A stretch of DNA of 64,000 nt from Microbacterium immunditiarum (lineage in GTDB: Bacteria; Actinomycetota; Actinomycetes; Actinomycetales; Microbacteriaceae), in the NCBI RefSeq assembly GCF_013409785.1, contig NZ_JACCBV010000001.1:930001-994000 (forward strand). Reading direction: 5' to 3'. Positions 50,894 to 59,507 of the stretch are shown here, piece after piece; the stretch's first letter is position 1; every line of letters begins with the position of its first letter. Position numbers and translations under genes: made by a program. The notes under the pieces were generated by a model that was not told where the DNA came from, made no database searches, and was given only the letters and a program-made list of their open reading frames with translations.

Positions 50894-52399
50894 ATGATCC
50901 GCGCACACCTCACCATCGACCCGCATTTCACGGTCGGCCCCATCAATCGCAGGCTCTTCGGATCCTTCGTCGAGCACCTGGGCCGGTGCGTGTACGACGG
51001 CATCTACGAGCCGGGGCATCCGACGGCCGACGAGAACGGCTTCCGCCGTGACGTCGTCGATCTCGTCAAGGAGCTGGGCGTCTCGACCATCCGCTACCCG
51101 GGCGGCAATTTCGTCTCGGGGTACCGGTGGGAGGACGGCATCGGCCCGCGCGACCAGCGCCCGCGCCGCCTCGACCTGGCGTGGCATTCGACCGAGACGA
51201 ACCAGATCGGGCTCGACGAGTTCGCGACCTGGCTCGAGGGTGTGGGCAGCGAGCTCATGTACGCGGTGAACCTCGGCACGCGCGGTGTGCTCGAGGCGCT
51301 CGACGTGCTCGAGTACGCGAACCTCGAGTCGGGCACGTACTGGGCCGACAGACGCGTCGCGAACGGACGACCTGAGCCCCACAACATCCGCATGTGGTGC
51401 CTCGGCAACGAGATGGACGGGCCGTGGCAGCTCGGGCACAGCACCCCCGAGGCGTACGCGCAGCTCGCGGCGACCACGGCCGCGGCGATGCGGCAGATCG
51501 ATCCCGGCCTCGAGCTCGTCGTGTGCGGCAGCTCGAGCGCCCAGATGGAGACCTTCGGCGAGTGGGAGCGCGTCGTCCTCGAGAAGACGTACGACTGCGT
51601 CGACTACATCTCGTGCCACGCGTACTACGAGCCGGAGGGCGACGACTTCGGGAGCTTCCTCGCCTCCGGCGTCAACATGGACCGCTTCATCGATGCCGTC
51701 ATCGCGACGGCGGACTCGGTCAAGGCCGTCCTGCGCAGCGACAAGACGATGAACATCTCCTTCGACGAGTGGAACGTCTGGTACCAGTCGCGCTACCAGG
51801 AGGTCGAGCGGATCACGGACGTCCAGACGTGGCCGGTCGCGCCGCGCCTGCTCGAGGACTCGTACTCCGTCCTCGACGCCGTCGTGTTCGGGAGCCTCCT
51901 CATCTCGCTCATCCGCCACGCGGACCGCGTCACGGCCGCGAGCCTGGCGCAGCTCGTCAACGTGATCGCTCCGATCATGACCGAGCCGGGCGGGCAGGCA
52001 TGGCGGCAGACCACGTTCTACCCGTTCTCGCTGACGTCGAAGCTCGCGCGGGCCACTGCGCTCGAGCTCAAGCTCGACAGCCCGACCTACGACACCGCGC
52101 GATACGGCGAGGTGCCGCTCGTCGACGCGGTCGCGACGCACGACGACGGCGGCACGACGATCTTCGCCGTGAACCGGAGCCTCACCGACGAGGTGACCCT
52201 CGAGATCGACACGCGCGCGCTCGGCGAGGTCGAGAGCGCCCAGGCGACGTCGCTGTTCGACGACGACATCCACGCGGCGAACACGCTCGCCCGCCAGGAC
52301 CGCGTCGTGCCGCGGCCGAACGGGTCCGCGCGCATCGGGGACGGGACCGTGACGGTCACCCTCCCTCCCGTCTCGTGGACCGTGCTGACCCTGGGCTGA
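50894..52399 (+). CDS. Alpha-N-arabinofuranosidase, GH51
   Basis: A 501-residue GH51 enzyme. The N terminus FTVGPINRRLFGSFVEHLGRCVYDGIYEP is diagnostic. The acid/base Glu173 is in WCLGNEMDGPW and the nucleophile Glu292 in FDEWNVWY. It releases terminal L-arabinofuranose from arabino-oligosaccharides. There is no signal peptide, so it acts in the cytoplasm on sugars brought in by the importer. It lies between the permease and a GH5 gene in one probable operon. Confidence 0.93.
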   Translation: MIRAHLTIDPHFTVGPINRRLFGSFVEHLGRCVYDGIYEPGHPTADENGFRRDVVDLVKELGVSTIRYPGGNFVSGYRWEDGIGPRDQRPRRLDLAWHSTETNQIGLDEFATWLEGVGSELMYAVNLGTRGVLEALDVLEYANLESGTYWADRRVANGRPEPHNIRMWCLGNEMDGPWQLGHSTPEAYAQLAATTAAAMRQIDPGLELVVCGSSSAQMETFGEWERVVLEKTYDCVDYISCHAYYEPEGDDFGSFLASGVNMDRFIDAVIATADSVKAVLRSDKTMNISFDEWNVWYQSRYQEVERITDVQTWPVAPRLLEDSYSVLDAVVFGSLLISLIRHADRVTAASLAQLVNVIAPIMTEPGGQAWRQTTFYPFSLTSKLARATALELKLDSPTYDTARYGEVPLVDAVATHDDGGTTIFAVNRSLTDEVTLEIDTRALGEVESAQATSLFDDDIHAANTLARQDRVVPRPNGSARIGDGTVTVTLPPVSWTVLTLG

Positions 52400-52418
52400 T
52401 CACGGAGAGGAGGAGCGG

Positions 52419-53801
52419 ATGACGCAGTCGAGCGTGCTCCGCGTCGACGGCACCCGCATCGTGGCGGGCGACACACCGGTGATCCTGCGGGGCTTCGGCC
52501 TCGGCGGGTGGATGAACATGGAGAACTTCATCACCGGATACGCCGGATCGGAGTCCCAGCAGCGCCGCGCCCTGCGGCGCGTTTTGGGCGAGGAGGGATC
52601 CGAGCGCTTCTTCGCGCGCTTCCTGCGCGAGTTCTTCACCGACGCGGATGCCGCATACCTCGCCTCCCTCGGCCTGAACTCGCTGCGCATCCCGTTCAAC
52701 TACCGGCACTTCGAGTCCGACGCCGAGCCGTTCGTCATCGAGGAGGAGGGGTTCGCGCTCCTCGATCGTGTCGTCGACGCGTGCGCGGCGCACGGCATCT
52801 ACACGATCCTCGACCTGCACGCGCTGCCCGGCGCGCAGAACCAGCACTGGCACAGCGACAACCCGACGCAATGGGCGCACTTCTGGGAGCAGCGGCAGTT
52901 CCAGGATCGGGTCGTCAACCTGTGGGAGCACATCGCAGAGCACTATCGGGGCAACCCGTGGGTGGCCGGGTACAACCCGGTGAACGAGCCCGCCGATGCG
53001 CACGGCGACGCGATCGGCCCCTTCTACCGGCGGCTCGAGGCGGCGATCCGGGCGGTCGACCCCGACCACATCCTCTTCCTCGACGGCAACCGGTACTCGA
53101 CGCAGTTCGACCAGCTGGGCGACCCGCTGCCGAACACGGTCTACACCGCGCACGACTATGCGCTTCCCGGTTTCGTGGACGGCGGCCCGTACCCGGGCGT
53201 CTCCCGCGGCGAGTACGTGGATCGCGACCGTGTCGAGGAGACCTTCCTGCAGCGCACCGCGTACATGCGCGAGACGGGCACGCCCATCTGGGTCGGGGAG
53301 TTCGGGCCGGTCTACACGGGCGACCCCGCCCGCGACGAGCAGCGGTATCAGCTTCTGCAGGACCAACTCGAGATCTACGACCGACACGATGCGAGCTGGG
53401 CGCTGTGGACGTACAAGGACATCGGGCTCCAGGGCGTGGTCACGGTCGATCCGGAATCGGAGTATCTGCGCCGCATCGCGCCGGTGCTCGAGAAGAAGGC
53501 GCGGCTGGGCGTCGACTCATGGGGGTCGACGGATGCCGGCATCCGCGACGTCCTCGACCCGATCGAGCGGCTCTTCGAGACCGAGTTCCCCGACTTCCAG
53601 CCCTACCCGTGGGGTGCGCGCCGGTGGATCCACGGGCACGTCCGTCACGTCATGCTCGCCGAGGCGATGGTCGACGAGTTCGCGCGCGCGTTCGAGGGCG
53701 TGGGCCCCGACGAGGCCGAGCGGCTCGCCGACGCGTTCGCCATCCGCAACTGCCGCATCCGCGAGGGACTGGCCGCGATCCTCGAGCGCGCCGCGCGCTG
53801 A
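52419..53801 (+). CDS. Glycoside hydrolase family 5 protein
   Basis: A 460-residue clan-A glycosidase. RGFGLGGWMNMENFI, SLGLNSLRIPFNYRHF, LDLHALPGAQN, acid/base Glu190 in NPVNEP, HDYALPGF and nucleophile Glu294 in WVGEFGP define the family. Members cleave beta-1,3-, beta-1,4- or beta-1,6-glucans or glycosides. There is no signal peptide, so it should process imported oligosaccharides. About 110 extra C-terminal residues after the barrel are of unknown function. It starts 19 bases after the GH51 gene with a GAGAGGAGGAG ribosome site. Confidence 0.9.
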   Translation: MTQSSVLRVDGTRIVAGDTPVILRGFGLGGWMNMENFITGYAGSESQQRRALRRVLGEEGSERFFARFLREFFTDADAAYLASLGLNSLRIPFNYRHFESDAEPFVIEEEGFALLDRVVDACAAHGIYTILDLHALPGAQNQHWHSDNPTQWAHFWEQRQFQDRVVNLWEHIAEHYRGNPWVAGYNPVNEPADAHGDAIGPFYRRLEAAIRAVDPDHILFLDGNRYSTQFDQLGDPLPNTVYTAHDYALPGFVDGGPYPGVSRGEYVDRDRVEETFLQRTAYMRETGTPIWVGEFGPVYTGDPARDEQRYQLLQDQLEIYDRHDASWALWTYKDIGLQGVVTVDPESEYLRRIAPVLEKKARLGVDSWGSTDAGIRDVLDPIERLFETEFPDFQPYPWGARRWIHGHVRHVMLAEAMVDEFARAFEGVGPDEAERLADAFAIRNCRIREGLAAILERAAR

Positions 53802-53816
53802 ACCCCCGGTCGAACG

Positions 53817-54833
53817 ATGCCGCAGACCCAGCGAGTGACCCTCAAGGAGATCGCCGCTCGAACGGGGGTCTCCATGACGACCATCTCCAAGGTGCTCAAC
53901 GGCGCCGCGGATGTGTCGTCGGCGACGCGCGCACTCGTCGAGGAGCAGCTGCGCGAGAGCGGGTACCGGCGGCGCAAGAGCAAGAAGCGCCGGGAGTACA
54001 TCGAGGTCGTGCTCGACGAGCTCGACGGCGAGTGGGCCCTCGCGATCATCGAGGGCGTGCGCGAGGCCGCGGCCGAGGTGGGACTCGCGATCTCGCTCTC
54101 GGTCAGCGGCGACCGCCAAGGCCCCGGGCCGGAGTGGTTCGACTCCGTCGTGCGCCGAGCGCCCACCGGCGTCATCCTCCTCTTCGCGGGACTGTCGCGC
54201 GAGGGCCAGCAGAAGCTGAGCGCGCGGGGCATCCCGTTCGTCGTGATCGATCCCGCAGGCGATCCTGACCCGGGCATTCCTGCGATAGGCTCCGCGAACT
54301 GGTCGGGCGGGCTCGCGGCCACCCGCCACCTCATCGACCTCGGCCACCGGCGCATCGCCGCTCTCAGCGGCCCGCGCGACGTCATGTCGGCCGTGGCCCG
54401 GATCGACGGATTCCGCGCCGCGATGACCTCGGCACACCTGCCCGTCCGGCCCGAGTGGGTCCGATTCGGGGAGTTCCGACTCGAGAGCGGCGAGCTGCAC
54501 GCGATGCGACTGCTGAGCGGGAGCGAGACTCCGACGGCGATCTTCGCGGGCAGCGACATCCAGGCGCTCGGGGTGCTGCACGCGGCGAACGCGCTGGGCA
54601 TCGCGGTGCCGGATGACCTGTCGGTCGTGGGCTTCGACGACCTCGCGATCGCGGAGCTCGCGAATCCGCGGCTCACGACGATCCACCAGCCCGTGCGCGA
54701 GATGGCGGAGCAGGCGACGCGTCTTCTGCTCGGGCTCGCCGACGCCCCGACAACGGAGGTCACGCGGGTGGAGCTCGCCACGACGCTCATCGTCCGCGAC
54801 TCGACAGCCCCGTCCGCATCCGTCATTCCATAG
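53817..54833 (+). CDS. LacI family transcriptional regulator
   Basis: A 338-residue LacI repressor. VTLKEIAARTGVSMTTISKVLNGAADVS at residues 7-34 is the HTH and hinge start. The effector core has IEVVLDELDGEWALAIIEGVREAA, RHLIDLGHRRIAALSGP, FAGSDIQALGVLHAA and LSVVGFDDLAI. The RRRKSKKRREYIEV linker is unusually basic. It follows the GH5 gene by 15 bases and is probably the last gene of the importer-hydrolase operon, giving feedback control. Which LacI protein binds which local operator cannot be decided from sequence. Confidence 0.9.
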   Translation: MPQTQRVTLKEIAARTGVSMTTISKVLNGAADVSSATRALVEEQLRESGYRRRKSKKRREYIEVVLDELDGEWALAIIEGVREAAAEVGLAISLSVSGDRQGPGPEWFDSVVRRAPTGVILLFAGLSREGQQKLSARGIPFVVIDPAGDPDPGIPAIGSANWSGGLAATRHLIDLGHRRIAALSGPRDVMSAVARIDGFRAAMTSAHLPVRPEWVRFGEFRLESGELHAMRLLSGSETPTAIFAGSDIQALGVLHAANALGIAVPDDLSVVGFDDLAIAELANPRLTTIHQPVREMAEQATRLLLGLADAPTTEVTRVELATTLIVRDSTAPSASVIP

Positions 54834-54835
54834 GA

Positions 54836-54873
54836 AAGGGTTGCCGACGAGGAGGTCCTCGCCGGCAACCCTT
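54836..54873. terminator. Bidirectional terminator
   Basis: AAGGGTTGCCGACGAGGA pairs with TCCTCGCCGGCAACCCTT (17 of 18 pairs) around a GG loop, ending in a CTTCTC run. It separates the ends of the LacI and esterase genes. Confidence 0.88.
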
Positions 54874-54885
54874 CTCAGCGGATGA

Positions 54886-56466
54886 TCAGTCCAGCCAGTG
54901 GCTCAGGTTGGCCGTGATCTGGTCGGCGAGGGCTGTGAGTCCCGCCGCCTCCTCCTCGGTCACCTTGCCGTTCGCCACGAAGTCGGCCACCTGCGTGGTG
55001 TAGCCGTCGAGCACCTCGAGCGCCTCGACGCTCTTGCCCTTGCCGATGAGCGTCAGCGCCTGGTCGAGCTTGACCGTGAGGGCGTTCTTGTTGCCCTTGT
55101 TCAGGCTCGTCGCCGCGACGTTGTCCTTCAGCTGCCCGATCTCGTCCTGAATGAACGCCTCGGGGTGCCAGAGGTAATCGCGTGCCCAGATCGAGAACAG
55201 CTGGTTCCAGGCGTTGAAGTCGTGCGCACCGGCAACCGTCGTGTTCTCGATGAACCCGAAGTTGTCGAGGTTGGCAACCGTGTTCGGGTTGGGCAGACCG
55301 AAGTCCCACGCGCCCGCGCCGTAGTGGATGTACGGGTAGAGCAGGTCCGGTGTGGTGGTGGGAACGCTCGCGCCACCGCTCCAGGGGCCGTAGTACGCGA
55401 ACTGGTCGGCATCGTCCCGGATCAGGTTCTGGGTCACGAAGGAACCCGCCGACAGGCCCGCGAACGCCCGGTCGATCGCCTTCGTCGAGACGTTGTAGTT
55501 CGCCTCGACGAACGGGATCACGACATTGCGCAGGTTGGGATACGCGTCGCCCAGGACGGCCTGGTTTCCGGCGCCTCCGAGGTAGTTCGTGTTCGTCGTG
55601 ATGACGACCGCGGGCTCGGTGGTGCCGTCGTCGAGCAGGTTGTCCATGATGACAGGGACGTTGCCCATGTTCATCCAGTCGGACTGGTCCTGACCGCCGC
55701 CGTGCTGCATGTAGATCGTCTTGTACGGCTCTGCGCGGTTCGGGTCGTAGTCCGGCGGGAGGTACACGCCGACCGTGCGCGGGATGCCGTTCAGCGGCGG
55801 CACGCCCGGGAGCTCGACGTAGCTCCACGTGCCCTTGTCCGAATCCTCACGCGGCAGCTCGATCTGGCGAGCGGCGAGCGGGCCGAAGTTCTGCTTCTCG
55901 GCGTCGTACGGCACGAAGACCTTGTTGAAGGCGCGGCGAGCCGTGCCCGTCAGACCGTCCGGTGCGTAGATCGGCGAGTTCGCCGGGTCGGTCACCCACA
56001 GGCTCGTGTTGTTGTTCACGTAGAACCAGTACTGGTTCGCACCGGCGGCAAGCGGAACATCGATCACCCAGTAGCCGTCGCCCGCGTCGGTCATCTCCAC
56101 GTCCAGCGCACCGCCGCCTCGCATGAGGCCGGGGAAGTACTCGGACGGCTGATAGACCGTCGTGTCGCTGAGGTCGTCCCAGTTGCGCAGCAGGATGTCG
56201 GCGACGAAGCGGACGCTCGTGGCATCCGGGTTGTAGTACACGAAGTGACCCGTGTAGCCGGTCGGCGAGTTCGGGTCCGCGTAGACGGTCGGTCCGGGCG
56301 TCAGGTGCTCGTCGGCCTGTGCCGCGAGCGGCACCGTGCCGAGGACCATGACGCACGCGAGTCCGAGGGCCGCGAGCGGGCGTGCCCGGCGGATCTGGGG
56401 AGCCGGCGGGGTGCCCGCGTCCGCCCGTTCCTCTGGGAGGGTCCGCCGTTGGAAAACTCTCATCAC
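54886..56466 (-). CDS. Secreted esterase with C-terminal FIMAH-like domain
   Basis: A 526-residue protein. A long basic N terminus leads to a signal helix (about residues 31-51, ending AAQA). Residues about 55-170 form a CBM48/Ig-like region; the esterase (PF00756 type) follows with HGGGQDQSDW (255-264) as oxyanion region and the nucleophile Ser339 in AGLSAGS. The last 75 residues (NALTVKLDQALTLIGKGKS...) match FIMAH-like modules that often end secreted actinobacterial enzymes. It probably removes acetyl or feruloyl groups from arabinoxylan-type polymers (inference). Strong AAGGAGGAACAGTG ribosome site. Two LacI-type operators precede it. Confidence 0.85.
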   Translation of the reverse strand: MMRVFQRRTLPEERADAGTPPAPQIRRARPLAALGLACVMVLGTVPLAAQADEHLTPGPTVYADPNSPTGYTGHFVYYNPDATSVRFVADILLRNWDDLSDTTVYQPSEYFPGLMRGGGALDVEMTDAGDGYWVIDVPLAAGANQYWFYVNNNTSLWVTDPANSPIYAPDGLTGTARRAFNKVFVPYDAEKQNFGPLAARQIELPREDSDKGTWSYVELPGVPPLNGIPRTVGVYLPPDYDPNRAEPYKTIYMQHGGGQDQSDWMNMGNVPVIMDNLLDDGTTEPAVVITTNTNYLGGAGNQAVLGDAYPNLRNVVIPFVEANYNVSTKAIDRAFAGLSAGSFVTQNLIRDDADQFAYYGPWSGGASVPTTTPDLLYPYIHYGAGAWDFGLPNPNTVANLDNFGFIENTTVAGAHDFNAWNQLFSIWARDYLWHPEAFIQDEIGQLKDNVAATSLNKGNKNALTVKLDQALTLIGKGKSVEALEVLDGYTTQVADFVANGKVTEEEAAGLTALADQITANLSHWLD

Positions 56467-56529
56467 TGTTCCTCCTTGAAAAGTGGCCGAGCCTCCACCT
56501 AGCCCGGTTGAGCGCCAGGCTATTGACGA

Positions 56530-56567
56530 TTTACGACGTTGTAAAGAGAATTCTTACGACGTTGTAA
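56530..56567 (-). promoter_or_regulatory. Twin LacI-type operators upstream of the esterase gene
   Basis: Minus strand TTTACAACGTCGTAAA (56530-56545) and TTTACAACGTCGTAA (about 56554-56568) are 23 bases apart centre to centre. They share ACAACGTYG with the sites at 43166 and 47427-47453. TTTACA at 56540-56545 plus TAGCCT 17 bases downstream is a possible promoter within the sites. Confidence 0.75.
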
Positions 56568-56654
56568 ATCCGGTCGTCCGGCGCGGTGACCGGCGTCGGT
56601 CACGCCTCTGGAGGCCCGAAATCGGGTGCTGCAGCCCGCGCGGCATCCGATGAG

Positions 56655-57500
56655 TCAGCCGAGCGGATCGGCCGTCAGGTCGCGCACGTGGTAGAACTCC
56701 TGGTCCCACAGGAGGTACACGAGCCACGCGGGGAGGTAGTACGCCTCCTGCAGGAAGTTCGACTGCGACGCGTGGATCGCCCAGCCCTCGTGCTTCTTGC
56801 CGACCTCGGCCGACATCGCGTACTCGGGGTCCGGCTGGTTGTCGACGACGAACGCGCCGACCTCACCGCCGAAGATCGAGAGGGCCGCGGTCGGGCTGAT
56901 CGTGTACACGATGTGATCGGGACCGCGGTACGAGCCGCCCTCCTCCGCGAGCTGCGCGACCGCGAGCTCGGTGACGCGCCCCATCTGCATGTGGTCGGGG
57001 TGCCCGGTCGCACCCGACTCGGGCCAGAACGCGACGACCACGTCGGGGCGCACGCGCTTCATGACCGATGCCACGCGGTCGACGAGCTCGTCCTCGTCGA
57101 CGTCGGGCACGCCGCCGTCGGGGTAGTCCCATATCTCGTGCTCGTCGACGCCGAGGTTGAAGCTGTTCTTGAGCGCTTCGGCCCTGCGGACGTCGCCGAG
57201 GTCGTCCTGCCGCGCGACGACCGGCGTCTGGTGGCCGGCCTCGCCGCGCGTCGCGGTGATCATCGCGGTGTAGGCGCCGTCGTGCTGCTTCGCGCGCCAG
57301 AACAGGCCGTTGACGGTCTGCTCGTCGTCGGGGTGCGCGAACACCCCGAGCACGCGCGTTCCGTCGAGCTCGCCGACGACCGAGTCGACGCCCTTCGCGG
57401 TCGGCATGTGGAAGAGGTGGCGCCCCGCCCAGTAGACCCCGGCGAGGAGGACGACGAGGACGGACGCGACGACGATGAGCGCGATCCAGCGCTTGCGCAT
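56655..57500 (-). CDS. PIG-L family deacetylase, membrane-anchored
   Basis: A 281-residue protein. One N-terminal membrane helix (residues 6-25, WIALIVVASVLVVLLAGVYW) anchors a LmbE/PIG-L domain with the zinc motif AHPDDE (55-60) and ATGHPDHMQMG further on, plus TRGEAGHQTP. Such enzymes remove N-acetyl groups from sugars, as in mycothiol or GlcNAc-PI synthesis; the membrane anchor suggests a cell-surface or lipid-linked substrate. ATG 57500 has GGAG seven bases upstream; a longer frame to 57677 covers the neighbour's promoter and is rejected. It stands alone. Confidence 0.88.
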   Translation of the reverse strand: MRKRWIALIVVASVLVVLLAGVYWAGRHLFHMPTAKGVDSVVGELDGTRVLGVFAHPDDEQTVNGLFWRAKQHDGAYTAMITATRGEAGHQTPVVARQDDLGDVRRAEALKNSFNLGVDEHEIWDYPDGGVPDVDEDELVDRVASVMKRVRPDVVVAFWPESGATGHPDHMQMGRVTELAVAQLAEEGGSYRGPDHIVYTISPTAALSIFGGEVGAFVVDNQPDPEYAMSAEVGKKHEGWAIHASQSNFLQEAYYLPAWLVYLLWDQEFYHVRDLTADPLG

Positions 57501-57609
57501 GAGGGGACTCCGGGTGTGATGCGGTGCGACCTGTCGGCGGTGACGGTCGAGGAATCCTAAACCGAACCGGGGGCGTCGCCTGACCGGGTGTGGACGGACG
57601 TGGCGTCCG

Positions 57610-57672
57610 TGTAAAAGATTCTTGACACAGGGAGTTGGAGCGGCGTAGCGTCGATGTAAAGAAAACCTGACA
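57610..57672 (+). promoter_or_regulatory. Promoter with two Xre-type dyads
   Basis: TGTAAAAGATTCTTGACA (57610-57627) and TGTAAAGAAAACCTGACA (57655-57672) are two copies of an imperfect dyad TGTnAA-N6-TTnACA-like motif. The first contains the -35 TTGACA (57622-57627); TAGCGT follows 18 bases later. The second lies just after the expected start point. They probably bind the Xre protein encoded at 58122 for autoregulation. Confidence 0.65.
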
Positions 57673-57687
57673 TCCAAGGAGCCGGCG

Positions 57688-58122
57688 ATGGTCTACGAAG
57701 AACGCAACACGTGGTCGAGCCTCGTCGTGACGCTCATCGCGATGATCGTGTACGTCGTCGTGGTGCTGCAGGCGGCCGGCGGCGGACCGCTGACCGACGT
57801 CGACTGGTGGCCGATCATGCTGTGGACGATCGCCGGCGCCATCGTCGTGACGATCGTCGTGAGCATCCTGTGGGGGATGCTGGCCGGCATGCGCGATCCC
57901 GACGAGGTCGGGAAGTCCGACCAGCGCGACCGCGACATCGCCCGCATGGGCGAGCGCGTCGGGACGGCGTTCCTCGTGCTCGGCGGGCTCGCGGTGATCG
58001 TGCTGTGCGCGTTCGAGGCCGACTGGTTCTGGATCGCGAACGCGATGTTCTTCGGCTTCGCGATCTCGAACATCGTCGGCGCGATCGCCCGCGTGGTCGC
58101 CTACCGCCGGGGGCTCGCGTGA
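57688..58122 (+). CDS. Small integral membrane protein
   Basis: A 144-residue protein with four likely helices (LVVTLIAMIVYVVVVLQAA, WTIAGAIVVTIVVSILWGML, FLVLGGLAVIVLCAF, ANAMFFGFAISNIVGAIARVVAY) and a charged middle loop GMRDPDEVGKSDQRDRDI. Its start follows AAGGAG. It is paired by TGATG overlap with an Xre regulator, a pairing widespread in Gram-positives where the membrane protein has no assigned function. The promoter has two dyads. Confidence 0.78.
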   Translation: MVYEERNTWSSLVVTLIAMIVYVVVVLQAAGGGPLTDVDWWPIMLWTIAGAIVVTIVVSILWGMLAGMRDPDEVGKSDQRDRDIARMGERVGTAFLVLGGLAVIVLCAFEADWFWIANAMFFGFAISNIVGAIARVVAYRRGLA

Positions 58123-58343
58123 TGGTCAAGCCCACGCGCGTCACGAACTCCATCCGCCCGCTGCGCGAGGCGGCCGGCCTCACGCAGGCGGAGCTGGCCA
58201 AGCGCATCGGCGTCACCCGCCAGACCCTCATCGCGATCGAGCAGGGCAGGTACTCGCCCACGCTAGAACTCGCCTTCCAGATCTCACGCGTCTTCGAGGT
58301 CGGCCTCGACGACGTCTTCCAGTACCCCGAGGAGTCACCATGA
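58122..58343 (+). CDS. Xre family helix-turn-helix regulator (YozG-like)
   Basis: A 73-residue single-domain regulator. NSIRPLREAAGLTQAELAKRIGVTRQTLIAIEQGRYSPTLELAFQISRVF is a classical Cro/C1 helix-turn-helix. Its likely role is repression of its own operon through the dyads at 57610 and 57655. It overlaps the membrane protein stop by one base and the next gene by ATGA. GTG 58119 is an alternative start. Confidence 0.87.
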   Translation: MVKPTRVTNSIRPLREAAGLTQAELAKRIGVTRQTLIAIEQGRYSPTLELAFQISRVFEVGLDDVFQYPEESP

Positions 58344-59341
58344 CCACGGATGCCGCAACCACCCGCGCCTGGATCCAGCCCGCCTATGGCGGCCCCGAGA
58401 TCCTCGAGCAGCGCACGATCGACCGGCCGAGGCCCGGCAAGGGGGAAGTGCTCGTGCGCGTGCGCGCCACGAGCCTCAACTCCGCCGACGCCAAGCTCCT
58501 GCGCGGCGAGCCCGGCGTGCTGCGCCTCGGGTTCGGACTGCGCCGACCGCGCAATCCCGTCCGGGGTATGGACGTCGCCGGAACGATCGTCGCCGTGGGC
58601 GAAGGCGTCGACGGGTCGCACGTCGGCGACGAGGTCGTCGGCGAGATCTCCGGAGGCGGCGGGGGTCTGGCGACGTACGCCGTGACGCGCTTCGGCCGGG
58701 TCGTGCCCCGCCCGGCCGACGTCGACCCGGCGACCGCCGCAGCGGTGCCGCTCGCGGGCGGAACCGCGTGGCACGCGCTGCGCCTCGCCGGAGTGCGTGC
58801 CGGGAGCCGGGTGCTCGTGATCGGCGCATCCGGCGGTGTCGGCAGCTTTGCGGTCCAACTCGCCGCCCGGTCCGGCGCCGAGGTGTGGGCGCTGTGCGGC
58901 GAGCGCAACCGCGCGCTCGTCGAGAGGCTCGGAGCGACGCGCACGTTCGACTACCGGGCGACGGGTCCCGAGACCCTCCCCGAGGGGACGTTCGACGCGG
59001 TGATCGACATCGGCGGCACTGCACCCCTGGGCGTGCTGCAGCGGCTCGTCCGCGAGGGCGGCAGCGTCGTGATGGTCGCGGGGGAGGGCAAGGGGCCGTT
59101 CGGCCCGATAGGGCGGATGCTGCGCGCCGTCTTCCGCTCGATCGGCTCGAAGCGGCGGCTTCGCCCGCTCGCGGCGCGGGCGTCGGCATCCGTCACCTCG
59201 ATGCTGCTCGAGAAGGTCGCGCGCGGCGAGCTCGAGCCCGTGATCGAGCGGACGTTCGCGTTCGACGAGGCGCGCGACGCGCTCGCGCACGTCGACGCGG
59301 GGCACACGGTGGGGAAGGTCGTGGTGCGCGTCGAGGACTGA
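58340..59341 (+). CDS. Medium-chain zinc-free NAD(P)-dependent alcohol dehydrogenase/quinone oxidoreductase
   Basis: A 333-residue MDR protein. It has VLVRVRATSLNSADAKLLRG, GMDVAGTIVAVGEGV, the Rossmann motif VIGASGGVGSFAVQLAARSG and a C-terminal FAFDEARDALAHVDAGHTVGKVVV. Zinc-binding cysteines are missing, so it resembles quinone oxidoreductase/enone reductases. It is coupled by ATGA to the Xre gene and completes the three-gene operon. Substrate unknown. Confidence 0.87.
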   Translation: MTTDAATTRAWIQPAYGGPEILEQRTIDRPRPGKGEVLVRVRATSLNSADAKLLRGEPGVLRLGFGLRRPRNPVRGMDVAGTIVAVGEGVDGSHVGDEVVGEISGGGGGLATYAVTRFGRVVPRPADVDPATAAAVPLAGGTAWHALRLAGVRAGSRVLVIGASGGVGSFAVQLAARSGAEVWALCGERNRALVERLGATRTFDYRATGPETLPEGTFDAVIDIGGTAPLGVLQRLVREGGSVVMVAGEGKGPFGPIGRMLRAVFRSIGSKRRLRPLAARASASVTSMLLEKVARGELEPVIERTFAFDEARDALAHVDAGHTVGKVVVRVED

Positions 59342-59507
59342 TCGAGGGGGGCCGGCGACACGCTGCGGAGCGCGCGCCAAGGAAGTCGTGCGACAATATT
59401 CCCCGGCGTGCCCGGATCGCCCCCTTCGTCGTGCGGATGCACCATGGAACGAAGGGCCGCCGGGCCTCTGGACAGCGTCCGCCATCCCCATTCCGATGAG
59501 GAGCGAA

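Noticed and set aside
57501..57677. N-terminal extension of the PIG-L protein
   Set aside because: It runs through the neighbour's promoter and dyads, while ATG 57500 has a ribosome site and starts directly before the membrane helix.
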